NCBI GenBank assembly: GCA_025362705.1
Contig: JANYFH010000111.1
Location: forward strand, 1 to 42,322
DNA: 42,322 bases
Origin: Betaproteobacteria bacterium
GTDB taxonomy: Bacteria > Pseudomonadota > Gammaproteobacteria > Burkholderiales > Usitatibacteraceae
Reading direction: 5' to 3'
The stretch's first letter is position 1, and every line of letters starts with the position of its first letter. Both the position numbers and the translations under genes were made by a program. The notes beneath the pieces were generated by a model that saw nothing but the letters and a program-made list of their open reading frames with translations, was not told the DNA's origin and searched no databases. Below, piece after piece: positions 25,826 through 34,436 of the stretch.

Positions 25826-26590
25826 TCAGAGATTGACGCTTTTCTGGCTACGAACCTCGTAGCCAGGTAGCGCAAGGACACGGACCTGAATACTTTTTAA
25901 CTGCGCGCCTTGTGGAATTTTAAACCGACCGTCTACTTTTTGATAATAGCGGAAATCAATTTCACCCCCCGGACCGCGTATCTCAGCGTCCGATGGAAAG
26001 CTGAGAGCGGTTTGTTGCGTACCCATTTGAATCCGTGCAATCACCTGCACTTTACCCTTGAAATCCTGCTTGCGCTGTCCACCCTGGGTCAGGAGCATGC
26101 GAAAGCGAAATTCATTCGGTAGCGCATCTGCTTCGATTTTCAGGTTGGCAATATTTAAGCCTTCGGGCACGTTTCCTGAGGACATGATATTGCGCAAAAA
26201 AGCCAAGTCCTCTTTGAGGCCCGAATTCTCGTCCTGAATCTGGCCAAGGTTTTTGGCAAGTTCCGACTGCGCGGATTGCTCAACCTTGAGTTGACCTTCG
26301 CGCTCGTTAAGCAACGTTTTGGTGAGATCGAATTCACGTTTGATGCGCTCATTCTCACTGGTCAGCTTGGCAATTTGTGCTGTCGCCTCTTCGCGGTTAA
26401 AGCCGGTAATCTTGTAACTATTGTCCACTAAGTACCATGCGACAGCGCCCGCAACGCCCATCATCAGACCGTATCCCGCAAATTTCATGTACCAGGGCGA
26501 GTGGCGCTTGATTGCCACCTTTTCGGAGCGAATTCCGATCTTGGAACGAATTTTTCGCCATGCACCACGAAGCTTCATTTCGCTCAACAT
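25826..26590 (-). CDS. Single-pass coiled-coil membrane protein (DUF6776-like)
   Basis: A 254-residue protein. A basic N-terminal tail (about 1-33) is followed by one membrane helix (FAGYGLMMGVAGAVAWYLV, about 34-52). A coiled coil comes next (about 65-125, EEATAQIAKLTSENERIKRE onwards), then a C-terminal beta-rich domain (about 145-254) with FRYYQKVDGRFKIPQGAQLKSIQVRVLALPG. By order and neighbours it matches the DUF6776 family found beside bactofilin and erpA in betaproteobacteria. The C-terminal domain should lie in the periplasm. Its coupling to the bactofilin gene suggests it anchors the filament or links it to the cell wall, which is inference. AGGAG lies 11 bases before the first ATG; a second ATG four codons later is possible. 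Confidence 0.75.
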   Translation of the reverse strand: MLSEMKLRGAWRKIRSKIGIRSEKVAIKRHSPWYMKFAGYGLMMGVAGAVAWYLVDNSYKITGFNREEATAQIAKLTSENERIKREFDLTKTLLNEREGQLKVEQSAQSELAKNLGQIQDENSGLKEDLAFLRNIMSSGNVPEGLNIANLKIEADALPNEFRFRMLLTQGGQRKQDFKGKVQVIARIQMGTQQTALSFPSDAEIRGPGGEIDFRYYQKVDGRFKIPQGAQLKSIQVRVLALPGYEVRSQKSVNL

Positions 26591-26656
26591 TGGAGAGCTT
26601 GCTCCTTTGACCTAATTGATGCCTGTGAAACCACTGGTACGCGCACTTCCAAATAA

Positions 26657-26684
26657 GGAAAAAGCCGCGACAGCGGCTTTTTCC
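26657..26684 (-). terminator. Terminator of rplM-rpsI
   Basis: GGAAAAAGCCGC and GCGGCTTTTTCC make a perfect 12-bp stem with loop GACA, 20 bp past the rpsI stop. The T-run lies within the 3' arm, giving a bidirectional form. Confidence 0.88.
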
Positions 26685-26704
26685 ATTGAAAAAGCACGTT
26701 GCGC

Positions 26705-27097
26705 TTAGCGTTTCGAGAACTGTTTGCGACGACGCGCTTTGTGGAAACCAACTTTCTTGCGTTCCACTTCACGTGCATCGCGTGTAACCAGACCCGCCTT
26801 GGAGAGTTGCGGTTTCAAGGTTGCATCATAGTCAATCAGTGCACGCGTAATGCCATGACGCACCGCACCAGCCTGACCAGATTCGCCGCCGCCAAGTACC
26901 GTGACCATAATGTCGAACTTGTCTACGCTGCCAACAAGTTCCAAAGGCTGGCGCACCACCATGCGACCAGTTTCGCGGGAAAAATATATATCCAGCGGCT
27001 TGTCGTTGACCACGATGTCGCCCTTGCCAGGCTTCATGAATACACGTGCCACCGCGCTCTTGCGACGGCCCGTTCCGTAATGATATTTACCGACCAT
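26705..27097 (-). CDS. rpsI: 30S ribosomal protein S9
   Basis: A 130-residue ribosomal protein uS9, the normal bacterial length. The sequence [35 protein letters not shown] at the start and the Arg/Lys tail [13 protein letters not shown] at the end are diagnostic; the tail reaches the P-site tRNA on the small subunit. It follows rplM by 18 bp and shares its promoter at 27715-27744. A strong terminator follows. Confidence 0.97.
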   Translation of the reverse strand: MVGKYHYGTGRRKSAVARVFMKPGKGDIVVNDKPLDIYFSRETGRMVVRQPLELVGSVDKFDIMVTVLGGGESGQAGAVRHGITRALIDYDATLKPQLSKAGLVTRDAREVERKKVGFHKARRRKQFSKR

Positions 27098-27115
27098 ATT
27101 CGCTGTTCCTTAGGC

Positions 27116-27544
27116 TTAGATCTTGAGTTCTTTGGGTTGCTGGGCACTGTGCGGATGCGTACCACCTGCATACACTTTCAGCTTCTTGATCATTGCGTAG
27201 CCCAGCGGACCTTTCGGTAACATTCCCTTGACGGCCTTTTCGAGGACGCGCTCAGGATGCTTTTGCTGGAGCTTGTTGAAGTTAGTTTCGTAGATGCCGC
27301 CTGGATATCCAGTGTGGCGGTAGTAGGTCTTTTGCTCACCTTTGTTGCCGGTGACACGCAGTTTTTCCACGTTCGTGACGACGATAAAATCACCAGTATC
27401 GACGTGTGGTGTGTACTCGGGCTTATGCTTGCCGCGCAAACGCAGGGCTACGGCTGAAGCAAGACGACCCAGGATTTGGTCGGTCGCATCAACGTGGAGC
27501 CAGTCATGCACGACTTCGTGTGGCTTGGCAGAAAATGTTTTCAT
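27116..27544 (-). CDS. rplM: 50S ribosomal protein L13
   Basis: A 142-residue uL13, the same length as in E. coli, starting [20 protein letters not shown] with the core [21 protein letters not shown] and [13 protein letters not shown]. The open frame extends 42 codons upstream to 27670, but that extension has no similarity to L13 and lies in the leader, so the ATG at 27544 is chosen. The leader from the predicted promoter is about 160 nt long, enough for the autoregulation known for this operon in E. coli, though no L13-binding structure was identified. Operon with rpsI. Confidence 0.96.
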   Translation of the reverse strand: MKTFSAKPHEVVHDWLHVDATDQILGRLASAVALRLRGKHKPEYTPHVDTGDFIVVTNVEKLRVTGNKGEQKTYYRHTGYPGGIYETNFNKLQQKHPERVLEKAVKGMLPKGPLGYAMIKKLKVYAGGTHPHSAQQPKELKI

Positions 27545-27714
27545 TGCAGTACTCGCTAGTATGGCGCTGCGTGGTTTATGGCTACCACCGGGCAGCTGAC
27601 CGGATGCTTGTAAATAATTGTCGGAAATCCATGCTGTTTGGACACCCTTGCGGGGACACCACGGCAACAATCCTTATCGCCAAGCAAACGGGGGGGTACT
27701 TGGCAGAACTCGAA

Positions 27715-27744
27715 ATTATAGTAAATTCAAGCACTCCGTGTCAA
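27715..27744 (-). promoter_or_regulatory. Consensus sigma70 promoter for rplM-rpsI
   Basis: On the minus strand TTGACA (27744-27739) and TATAAT (27720-27715) are both perfect, separated by 18 bases. The predicted start is near 27708, about 160 nt before the rplM ATG. It is placed in the divergent region with the OsmC-like gene. Confidence 0.85.
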
Positions 27745-27820
27745 TTTTGTCTTGGTCGGCTCAGTTACGCTCAAATCCCGGTTGCGTTGGATATACACTA
27801 TGGAACCTCTGGAGGAATCT

Positions 27821-28249
27821 TTGAAAGCACGCATTAAATGGATTGAAAACGTCGCTTTTTTGGGCGAAAGCGAAAGCGGCCATGCTTTCGTCATGGATGG
27901 CTCGCCTGAGGCCGGCGGACGAAATCTCGGTCCACGTCCGATGGAAACGGTACTCATCGGAACCGGTGCCTGTAGCGCCTACGATGTCGTGCATATCCTC
28001 AAGAAAGGACGTGAACAGGTAACAGACTGCGTGGTAGAGCTACAGGCGGAAAGAGCGCCCATTGACCCTAAGGTCTTTGTCTCGATCCATTTTCATTTTA
28101 TTGTGAGTGGCAATGGCTTGAATCCTGGCAAAGTCGAACGTGCCGTCAAACTGTCCGCAGAAGTCTATTGTTCTGCTTCAGCGATGCTAGCCAAAACGGC
28201 ACAAATTACCCACGACTTCGAAATCCGGCAAGCGGCCACCACCAGTTAG
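27821..28249 (+). CDS. OsmC-family protein (YhfA-like)
   Basis: A 142-residue OsmC-superfamily protein closest to E. coli YhfA. Shared elements are ARIKWIENVAFLGESESGH at the start, PRPMETVLIGTGACSAYDVV, ILKKGREQVTDCVVEL and VERAVKLSAEVYCSASAML. The two cysteines of the OsmC peroxidase pair are present (GACSAYD and VYCSAS). The exact substrate of this branch is unknown. I choose the TTG at 27821 because GGAGG stands five bases before it and the resulting protein aligns with YhfA from its first residue (LKARIKW against MQARVKW). An ATG at 27800 and an earlier frame opening at 27752 lack a ribosome binding site. It converges on coq7 with only five bases between stops. Confidence 0.87.
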   Translation: MKARIKWIENVAFLGESESGHAFVMDGSPEAGGRNLGPRPMETVLIGTGACSAYDVVHILKKGREQVTDCVVELQAERAPIDPKVFVSIHFHFIVSGNGLNPGKVERAVKLSAEVYCSASAMLAKTAQITHDFEIRQAATTS

Positions 28250-28254
28250 CGCGA

Positions 28255-28905
28255 TCAAATCCAGTATGTGGATCCGGTCATCACGCGCGAGAACATGGAC
28301 ATCGCCGTCTTAATCGGTCTTGGTAGTGGCATTGCTCCGAGTTGCGAACCAGATTGACCGTGGCGAATCTCGTCTTCGCGCATTGTTTCAATAATTACGC
28401 GACTACGCGTGTCGGTTGGAGAAATGCGTCCGAGATGGTTATGCAGATGTGTTTCTACCTGTCGCTCGGTCTCGACCAGGAATCCCATACTCCATTTGTC
28501 CCCCAATAATCCAGACACAACGCCAACGCTGAAGGCACCCGCATAAAACAAAGGGAGCAATCGACTCTTGTCACCACCCATTTCTCCGAGGCGTGACTCG
28601 CACCAGGCAAGGTGGTCGTGCTCCTCCTTCGCTGCCTGAACAAGCAGCGATCTCGTCTGATCTGCCATTGCGACCAGCGCCTGGCCTTGGTATAGCGCCT
28701 GCGCACAGACCTCTCCACAATGGTTCACGCGCATGAGCCGGATAGACTCTGCAATCGCCGCCTTATCGGCTACCGGATCAGCAGCATCGGGATTAGCAAT
28801 GGATGGCAACGGCTGGGGTCGCCCGGAACGTGCTTTTGCAAACATAGTTCTCATGCCGGTATCCAGCTCACAAATCAGGCGGTCTCGCAAATTCATTTTT
28901 TGCAT
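28255..28905 (-). CDS. coq7: Ubiquinone biosynthesis hydroxylase Coq7 (di-iron)
   Basis: A 216-residue di-iron carboxylate hydroxylase that adds the C6 hydroxyl to demethoxyubiquinone. Iron-ligand motifs are visible in order: NHCGEVCAQALYQGQAL, AKEEHDHLAW, LVETERQVETHLHNHL and REDEIRHGQSG. It replaces E. coli UbiF in many alpha- and betaproteobacteria. The ATG at 28905 lies directly after the T-tract of the porin terminator, and a second in-frame ATG (28896) lies three codons inside; neither has a Shine-Dalgarno sequence. Expression therefore must come from read-through or from a promoter within the porin gene end. It converges on the OsmC-like gene. Confidence 0.94.
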   Translation of the reverse strand: MQKMNLRDRLICELDTGMRTMFAKARSGRPQPLPSIANPDAADPVADKAAIAESIRLMRVNHCGEVCAQALYQGQALVAMADQTRSLLVQAAKEEHDHLAWCESRLGEMGGDKSRLLPLFYAGAFSVGVVSGLLGDKWSMGFLVETERQVETHLHNHLGRISPTDTRSRVIIETMREDEIRHGQSGSQLGAMPLPRPIKTAMSMFSRVMTGSTYWI

Positions 28906-28911
28906 TCAAAA

Positions 28912-28941
28912 AAAAACGGGCACCCAAAGGTGCCCGTTTTT
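28912..28941 (-). terminator. Porin terminator adjoining the coq7 start
   Basis: AAAAACGGGCACC and GGTGCCCGTTTTT form a perfect 13-bp stem with loop CAAA, 20 bp past the porin stop. The minus-strand T-run ends only a few bases before the coq7 ATG. Confidence 0.9.
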
Positions 28942-28961
28942 GTGGTCTCAAACTAAACGGT

Positions 28962-30059
28962 TTAGAACGTGTGGCGCAGACCTACACCCATACCCTTTGG
29001 ATCAGCATCAACTACAATGCCCGGCAATCCAGATGCATTCAAGCCAACGTTTGCCGCCACATTGTTCTTGAGCGAAGCATAGCGTGCCATGAAGGTCGTT
29101 CTCTTGGAGAAGTTGTAGTTATATCCAACGGTCGAAAGTTTGCTTTCCGGCTGAATAACACCGGCCGTCGTCAAGCCACCGTCCTTTAACCGCCCAACCG
29201 TGGCCATGAACTGATGCATGCCGACGGTATAGGTAAGTGAGGCTTGATACGCTTTCTTGTCCGTGCGGTCGGTCGACCTGATTTTCTGCGTCAACGCACC
29301 GATTTTGAACGGGCCGAAGACAAAAGTCGCTGCGAGATTTTGCCCCTTTTCGGTCACACCAGCAGTAACCGCCGCTCCACGCGTGTCTTTATGCTTCTCG
29401 TTAGCGTAATTGATTCTGAACGGGCCAGCAGCGTAGTCGATGCTTGCGCTGACGGAGTTCGGATTGGTCGTCGCGGTTTTACCTTCATCTGCGCCGTACA
29501 TCGCACGAAGTGAAAAACCATTGATGTTCGGCGACCAGTATTGAACCATGTTGACTTCACGGCGATTAAAATCGCTCGTATTGATCACTGCCAACTGATT
29601 GCCGATGGTGTTCTGCTCATAAGGATCGACGAAAATCGCGGAGAGTTTGAACGGGCTGTCCCAACGTCCGATGATGACGCTACCGAAGCCACCTTGCAGA
29701 CCAACACCGCTATTACGTCCGGAAACAGGGCTGTTGTTGATATTGATAGGGGTTGCGGCTGGAGCGGGGTTCAATGCGCTCACAGACGTGACGTTTTCTT
29801 CCGGAGTGAAACCCATTTCCAGTTGGAAGAACGCTTTCAGTCCACCGCCGACATCTTCAGTACCGCGAATACCGATCAAGGATGACTCGTTTACCACCGT
29901 TGTCCTTCTTGACACCGATGTCGCACCACCTTCGGCTTTCACGCTGTTGACCATTTCCCAGGCGCGACCATAGAGGGTCACGGGGTTAGCCGATTGCGCC
30001 ATGACGGCCGGGGCGAATGTTGCGCCAGCGACAGCGAGTGCGATCAATTTTTTGTTCAT
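28962..30059 (-). CDS. General porin (betaproteobacterial type)
   Basis: A 365-residue outer-membrane porin. The signal peptide MNKKLIALAVAGATFAPAVM is cleaved after AMA or thereabouts, the mature protein starting QSANPVTLYGRAW, and the C terminus GVGLRHTF ends in phenylalanine as required for BAM-mediated insertion. Internal motifs SSLIGIRGTEDVGGGLKAFFQLE and GFGSVIIGRWDSP are those of the trimeric 16-stranded general porins of Neisseria and Burkholderia. The open frame extends to 30188, but the ATG at 30059 has AAGGAGA seven bases upstream and starts the signal peptide, so it is preferred. It carries its own terminator and, judging from the 290-bp gap behind trpC, its own promoter. Confidence 0.94.
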   Translation of the reverse strand: MNKKLIALAVAGATFAPAVMAQSANPVTLYGRAWEMVNSVKAEGGATSVSRRTTVVNESSLIGIRGTEDVGGGLKAFFQLEMGFTPEENVTSVSALNPAPAATPININNSPVSGRNSGVGLQGGFGSVIIGRWDSPFKLSAIFVDPYEQNTIGNQLAVINTSDFNRREVNMVQYWSPNINGFSLRAMYGADEGKTATTNPNSVSASIDYAAGPFRINYANEKHKDTRGAAVTAGVTEKGQNLAATFVFGPFKIGALTQKIRSTDRTDKKAYQASLTYTVGMHQFMATVGRLKDGGLTTAGVIQPESKLSTVGYNYNFSKRTTFMARYASLKNNVAANVGLNASGLPGIVVDADPKGMGVGLRHTF

Positions 30060-30283
30060 CAAAAATCTCCTTAGGGTTAAGTTGAGGCTTTTTAATTCTT
30101 CACAACACAAAAACCTCTTGGGGTAGAGCATGCCACCTGTACGTTGCGCCAAACCGGCTAACACCCACGTAGCAACTTCTCCCACCATCGTAATGCCAAA
30201 ATCTTTTGAGAAGCCGCCGTCATATTGCCAAATTTAGCGCACTTGCTCAAGTGAACACTGTGAAATTAGCCACAGCAAAGGCA

Positions 30284-30307
30284 GCCTGTTGCGTTTGCGC
30301 AACAGGC
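30284..30307 (-). terminator. Hairpin past trpC, possible weak terminator
   Basis: GCCTGTTGCG and CGCAACAGGC form a perfect 10-bp stem with loop TTTG, 42 bp past the trpC stop. The T-run on the minus strand is short (CCTTTG), so it may instead protect the 3' end or mark Rho-dependent release. The rest of the gap 30060-30349 holds a possible hairpin (30084-30117) in the porin leader and no gene. Confidence 0.45.
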
Positions 30308-30349
30308 ACGCTTATCGCCGCAATACACGACACCTCAATCACAGGCAAG

Positions 30350-31171
30350 TTATCGCAGTGTGTCTGCAAAGAGCATCATGAGGGCAGCACCCGGATCGGA
30401 TGATTCCATCAACGCACCTCCAACAAGGTAAGTGCCTACTCCGCAACCGTACATCTTCTTCACGATGGCAATATCGGAAATGCCGCTTTCAGTCACCAAA
30501 ATTCTATCCGGAGGAACAAGCTCCTTTAGCGTTAGCGTAGTTTCAATATTTGTCTTGAATTGCTTCAGATCGCGATTATTAATGCCAATCAATGGCGTCT
30601 TGAGCATGAGTGCTTGTTGCAGTTCATCTGCTTGATGAGACTCCGCAAGCACAGCCAGGCCAAGTCCTGCAGCAAGTGCCTCCCATTCCACAAACGCTTC
30701 AACGGGCACCGCCCCCATGATAAACAGAACCGCATCAGCGCCCATCGCCCGGGCTTCGACGATTTGATACGGATCCACAATAAAGTCTTTCCGAAGCACC
30801 GGCAAACGGCAAGCCGCACGCGCTGCGACCAAGTCTTCCATTGATCCTTGAAAGTACTCACTGTCGGTGAGTACTGAAAGGCAGGCAGCACCGTGCGCCT
30901 CATAGCTTTGCGCAAATCTGGCCGGCTCAAACGTTGCGCCGACTCCCGCAAGGCCTGCGCGGAAAACCCCGGCGCTGGGACTGGCTTTCTTGATTTCTGC
31001 AATCACCGCCGCCTTACCTGCCGCGCGCTTGGCGCGAATCGCGCCAACAAAATCGCGCGTTGGTTGCATATCCCTGACGAGTGCTTCTATTTCCGCCAGT
31101 GGCCGCCTCAGCTTCGCCTCGACAACTTCGCGACGCTTGGTCGCAAGGATTTTTTTCAGGATATCCGACAT
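30350..31171 (-). CDS. trpC: Indole-3-glycerol phosphate synthase
   Basis: A 273-residue single-domain indole-glycerol-phosphate synthase (not fused to TrpF). TIM-barrel motifs: IAEIKKASPSAGVFR (about 57-71), VLRKDFIVDPYQI (about 124-136), LIGINNRDLKQF and VTESGIS. It converts carboxyphenylaminodeoxyribulose 5-phosphate to indole-3-glycerol phosphate. It lies 35 bp past trpD and ends the trpEGDC unit. GGAG lies about ten bases from the ATG. Confidence 0.96.
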   Translation of the reverse strand: MSDILKKILATKRREVVEAKLRRPLAEIEALVRDMQPTRDFVGAIRAKRAAGKAAVIAEIKKASPSAGVFRAGLAGVGATFEPARFAQSYEAHGAACLSVLTDSEYFQGSMEDLVAARAACRLPVLRKDFIVDPYQIVEARAMGADAVLFIMGAVPVEAFVEWEALAAGLGLAVLAESHQADELQQALMLKTPLIGINNRDLKQFKTNIETTLTLKELVPPDRILVTESGISDIAIVKKMYGCGVGTYLVGGALMESSDPGAALMMLFADTLR

Positions 31172-31206
31172 GCGTAGCGGTCTCCGGCCAGCCTTTCGAA
31201 GGAAAT

Positions 31207-32229
31207 CTAAATTGCCGACGAGAATTTGACGAGCGCGTCAAGCTTCGCACGTGCTTTTCCGCTCTCGATCATTTCGCGCGCCTTGGTGACACCACCCCAC
31301 AAATCATTTGCCAAACCCGCAACATAGATCGCCGCCCCGGCATTGAGCATCACGATGTCCTTTGCCGGGCCGGACTTATTGTCCAGCACACCCAGCACCA
31401 TTTCTTTCGACGACTCTTTGTCCTTCGCCTTGATCGCCTCAATCGGAGCGATATCGAGCCCGAATTGCTTGGGTTCAATTTTGAACTCAGTGACAAAACC
31501 GTGTTTTAGTTCGGCCACCAGAGTGGGCCCTGAAATCGTGATCTCGTCGAGTCCATCTTCTCCATGTACTACCATGACATGTTTCGAACCCAGCTCTTTC
31601 AACACGCGCGCCTGAATACCGACCAGATCGCTGTGAAATACGCCCATCAACTGGTTAGGGGCACCGGCTGGATTCGTCAACGGGCCAAGAATATTGAGAA
31701 TCGTGCGCATACCCAGTTCTTTCCTAATCGGCGCAGCGTATTTCATCGCGGGGTGATGAATTGGCGCGAACATGAAACCCAATCCAACCTGTTTGATCGA
31801 CTCTGCAACCTGCGCGGGCGACAGATTCACATTCACGCCCAGTACTTCCAATACGTCGGCGCTACCTGATTGCGAGGACACCGAGCGACCCCCGTGTTTC
31901 GCAACGCGTGCGCCAGCAGCAGCAGCGACGAACGCTGTGGCAGTTGAAATGTTAAACGTATGCGATTTATCACCGCCTGTGCCACAGGTATCCACCAGAT
32001 TCGGCAAGTCACCAACATCAACTTTGGTGGAGAATTCGCGCATCACTTTCGCGGCAGCCGCAATTTCGGACACCGTCTCGGTCTTCACATGCAGGCCCAT
32101 GAGAATTGCGGAAAGTTGTACCGGTGTGACCTTGCCTTCCATGACTTGACGGAACAGATCGACCATTTCATCGAAGAATATCTCGCGTTTATCGGAAAGA
32201 CGGCTGATGGCTTCCTGTGCAGTAAACAT
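31207..32229 (-). CDS. trpD: Anthranilate phosphoribosyltransferase
   Basis: A 340-residue enzyme joining PRPP to anthranilate. Motifs: [19 protein letters not shown] (PRPP-binding loop, about 78-96), [19 protein letters not shown], the anthranilate contact region around [10 protein letters not shown], and HGEDGLDEI. The frame can be opened two codons earlier by a TTG at 32235 overlapping the trpG stop, but the ATG at 32229 is preferred because AAGG stands seven bases upstream of it. The gap to trpG is then two bases, so translation is likely coupled. No N-terminal TrpG fusion. Confidence 0.95.
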   Translation of the reverse strand: MFTAQEAISRLSDKREIFFDEMVDLFRQVMEGKVTPVQLSAILMGLHVKTETVSEIAAAAKVMREFSTKVDVGDLPNLVDTCGTGGDKSHTFNISTATAFVAAAAGARVAKHGGRSVSSQSGSADVLEVLGVNVNLSPAQVAESIKQVGLGFMFAPIHHPAMKYAAPIRKELGMRTILNILGPLTNPAGAPNQLMGVFHSDLVGIQARVLKELGSKHVMVVHGEDGLDEITISGPTLVAELKHGFVTEFKIEPKQFGLDIAPIEAIKAKDKESSKEMVLGVLDNKSGPAKDIVMLNAGAAIYVAGLANDLWGGVTKAREMIESGKARAKLDALVKFSSAI

Positions 32230-32231
32230 AT

Positions 32232-32801
32232 TCAAACCTTCATCCTTAGAAAATTCTCCAATAACGCATGACCATGTTCGGTCATGATCGATTCAGGATG
32301 GAACTGCACGCCCTCCACAGCGAGCGTCTTGTGCCGCAATCCCATGATCTCGCCGTCGTCGGTCCACGCAGTCACTTCAAGACAATCAGGACAAGTTTCG
32401 CGCTCGATCACCAGCGAGTGGTAACGAGTGATTCGGTACGGTGATGGCAGGTCCGAGAATACACCTGCGCCGGTGTGGGTCATCTGCGAGGTTTTCCCAT
32501 GCATCAGCGTTTTCGCATGCACCACTCTGCCGCCAAACGCCTGCCCGATGCTTTGGTGTCCCAGGCACACACCCAGAATCGGGATTTTCCCCGCAAATTT
32601 TTCAACAGTGGGTACGGAAATCCCCGCCTCCGTCGGTGAACAAGGCCCCGGTGAAATCACGATTCGCGCAGGTGCGAGTTTTTCGATATCCAGCAGCGAA
32701 ATTTCATCGTTTCGCTTGACCAGCACATCTTCGCCCAGTTCGCCAAAATACTGAACCAGGTTGAACGTAAAGCTATCGTAGTTATCGATCATGAGTAACA
32801 T
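32232..32801 (-). CDS. trpG: Anthranilate synthase component II (glutamine amidotransferase)
   Basis: A 189-residue class I glutamine amidotransferase supplying ammonia to TrpE. The catalytic triad is in [15 protein letters not shown] (Cys at about residue 79) and [11 protein letters not shown]. It begins [24 protein letters not shown], the usual start; the frame runs 88 codons further upstream into trpE but that part is unrelated. GAGGAG lies seven to eight bases before the ATG. It starts ten bases after the trpE stop. It may also serve folate synthesis as PabA. Confidence 0.96.
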   Translation of the reverse strand: MLLMIDNYDSFTFNLVQYFGELGEDVLVKRNDEISLLDIEKLAPARIVISPGPCSPTEAGISVPTVEKFAGKIPILGVCLGHQSIGQAFGGRVVHAKTLMHGKTSQMTHTGAGVFSDLPSPYRITRYHSLVIERETCPDCLEVTAWTDDGEIMGLRHKTLAVEGVQFHPESIMTEHGHALLENFLRMKV

Positions 32802-32811
32802 TTTTCTCTCC

Positions 32812-34314
32812 TCACGATGGATTGGTGTCGATGCCGAGCGACACCATTTCGGCCGCGCGCAGCAGGGCACGTGCCTTGTTTTCGGTTTCCTGCCATTCGA
32901 GTTCTGGCACCGAATCGGCAACGATGCCCGCTGCCGCCTGCACGTAAAGCGTGCCGTCTTTGACAACACCGGTACGAATCGCAATCGCCAAATCCATGTT
33001 GCCGTTAAATCCAAGATACCCCGCTGCACCCGCATAAACGCCACGTTTGCTGGGTTCGAGTTCATCGATGATTTCCATCGCGCGCACTTTCGGCGTGCCC
33101 GCTACCGTACCGGCCGGAAAAGTCGCCCGCAGCAAATCGATCGGGCCAACGTCATCGCGAATTTCCGCGTCAACATTCGACACCAGATGCATCACATGCG
33201 AGTAACGCTCCACCACCATTTGTTCAGTCACTTTCACGCTGCCGGTTTTTGCGATGCGACCCAGGTCATTGCGACCAAGATCAATCAGCATCAAATGTTC
33301 CGCCAGTTCCTTGGGATCATTTTTCAATTCAATTTCGAGGGCGAGGTCGCGCTCAGTGGTATCGCCACGTTTGCGCGTGCCGGCAATCGGACGTACCGTC
33401 ACTTTGCTGCCTTCCTGGCGCACCAGAATTTCCGGCGAGGCGCCGACGATATGGAAGTCACCCATGTCGAAATAAAACATGTAGGGCGAAGGATTGATTG
33501 AGCGCAATGCCCGATACAGGTTGATCGGCGGCGCATCGAAGGATTGCGAAATCCGCTGCGAAATTTGCACTTGCATGATGTCGCCATCGACGATGTACTG
33601 CTTGCATTTCGCAACCGCCTTCAGAAATGCTTCCTTACCGATTTCGGATACCGGCTCTTGCGCCACAGCACCAGGCACGTACACGGGAAGCGGCGCGTGT
33701 TCGCGCAAACCCAGTCGCAGCGTGGTCAAACGTCGCTGCGCATTTACGAAAGCATTCTCGCGGGCGGGATCGGCGTATACGATCAAATGCAGCTTGCCGG
33801 AAAGATTGTCCACCACCGCAAGTTCGTCCGACAGCATCAATAAAATATCGGGTGTGCCGATCACGTCTTTTTTCAGGGCGTGCTCATCGAGTTCGAGCTT
33901 GTGCTCGACGTAGCGCACCGTGTCATAGCCAAAATAGCCGGCCAGCCCGCCGGCGAATCGGAGCGCGCCCTCAATCGGCGCTGCGTTGAAGCGCTTGCGA
34001 TATTTTTCAACAAACACCAGTGGGTCCTTGACGAAAACATGCTCCAGCGTCTCGGTCTGTCCGCCCGTTTTTGCCCGCACAATCGCGCATTCCTTGCCTT
34101 TTACCCGCAGCCATTCGCGCGCAGGCAAGCCGATGATTGAATAGCGCCCGAATCGCTCGCCGCCAATGACGGATTCGAGCAGATACGAAAACGGTTTATT
34201 GGCCAGCTTGAGATAGATCGACAGCGGCGTATCCAGGTCCGCGAAGGTCTCAAGCGTGACGGGGATTCGGTTGTAGCCCTGCGCGGCGAGTGCCGCGAAT
34301 TGAGTTTCGTTCAT
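32812..34314 (-). CDS. trpE: Anthranilate synthase component I
   Basis: A 500-residue chorismate-using enzyme. The N-terminal half has the feedback site element [17 protein letters not shown], with the LLES-S type motif for Trp binding (about residues 38-55). The C-terminal chorismate-binding domain has [30 protein letters not shown] and [21 protein letters not shown], with [14 protein letters not shown] near the end. It makes anthranilate from chorismate with TrpG. The ribosome binding site GGAAAA is weak and lies within the 3' strand of the long-range inverted repeat described under trpL, which suggests translational control by tryptophan supply. Confidence 0.97.
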   Translation of the reverse strand: MNETQFAALAAQGYNRIPVTLETFADLDTPLSIYLKLANKPFSYLLESVIGGERFGRYSIIGLPAREWLRVKGKECAIVRAKTGGQTETLEHVFVKDPLVFVEKYRKRFNAAPIEGALRFAGGLAGYFGYDTVRYVEHKLELDEHALKKDVIGTPDILLMLSDELAVVDNLSGKLHLIVYADPARENAFVNAQRRLTTLRLGLREHAPLPVYVPGAVAQEPVSEIGKEAFLKAVAKCKQYIVDGDIMQVQISQRISQSFDAPPINLYRALRSINPSPYMFYFDMGDFHIVGASPEILVRQEGSKVTVRPIAGTRKRGDTTERDLALEIELKNDPKELAEHLMLIDLGRNDLGRIAKTGSVKVTEQMVVERYSHVMHLVSNVDAEIRDDVGPIDLLRATFPAGTVAGTPKVRAMEIIDELEPSKRGVYAGAAGYLGFNGNMDLAIAIRTGVVKDGTLYVQAAAGIVADSVPELEWQETENKARALLRAAEMVSLGIDTNPS

Positions 34315-34317
34315 GAT

Positions 34318-34413
34318 TTTCCAGCAAAGGTTGTATTGGACAGCGGGACAACACGGCAGCTAATTACTTAGCGCCAGTTATGCCATCGCCACGTCCAAAC
34401 CTGTTTGCTGAAA
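34318..34413 (-). promoter_or_regulatory. Long-range inverted repeat: candidate trp translational attenuator
   Basis: The segment 34393-34413, inside the leader peptide frame, and the segment 34318-34341, just before trpE, are complementary in order over TTTC, AGCAAA, GGTT and TGGAC (19 pairs), with bulges of 1, 2 and 4 bases. The helix would cover the trpE ribosome binding site. Between them lies the hairpin GGCGCTAA-GTAA-TTAGC-T-GCC (34355-34375), which includes the leader stop codon. No hairpin followed by a T-run was found, so a transcription terminator is not evident. Confidence 0.6.
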
Positions 34414-34418
34414 GTCAT
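34368..34418 (-). CDS. trpL: Tryptophan operon leader peptide, 16 residues with four Trp
   Basis: Between gph and trpE, an ATG at 34418 opens a 16-codon frame: MTFSKQVWTWRWHNWR, stop TAA at 34370-34368. Four of sixteen residues are tryptophan, at positions 8, 10, 12 and 15, as expected for a leader peptide that measures charged tRNA-Trp by ribosome stalling. It sits 54 bp ahead of trpE. There is no clear Shine-Dalgarno sequence; it starts 18 bp past the gph stop, so translation could be coupled to gph or start near the 5' end of a short transcript (a weak TTGTTA-n17-TAACTT lies at 34462-34434). Its 5' half is complementary to the trpE ribosome binding region. Confidence 0.8.
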   Translation of the reverse strand: MTFSKQVWTWRWHNWR

Positions 34419-34436
34419 GTTGAATTGGGGAAGAAG

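Noticed and set aside
27545-27670. Upstream extension of rplM
   Set aside because: The 42 extra residues are unrelated to L13 and lie in the leader; the internal ATG gives the exact family length.
32802-33065. Upstream extension of trpG into trpE
   Set aside because: The sequence is a frame-shifted reading of trpE; the ATG at 32801 has a good ribosome binding site.
34330-34352. GTTGT/ACAAC hairpin in the trpE leader as a classical attenuator terminator
   Set aside because: The stem is only 5 bp and it is followed by CTTTGCTGG rather than a T-run; it may be an alternative fold but not a terminator.
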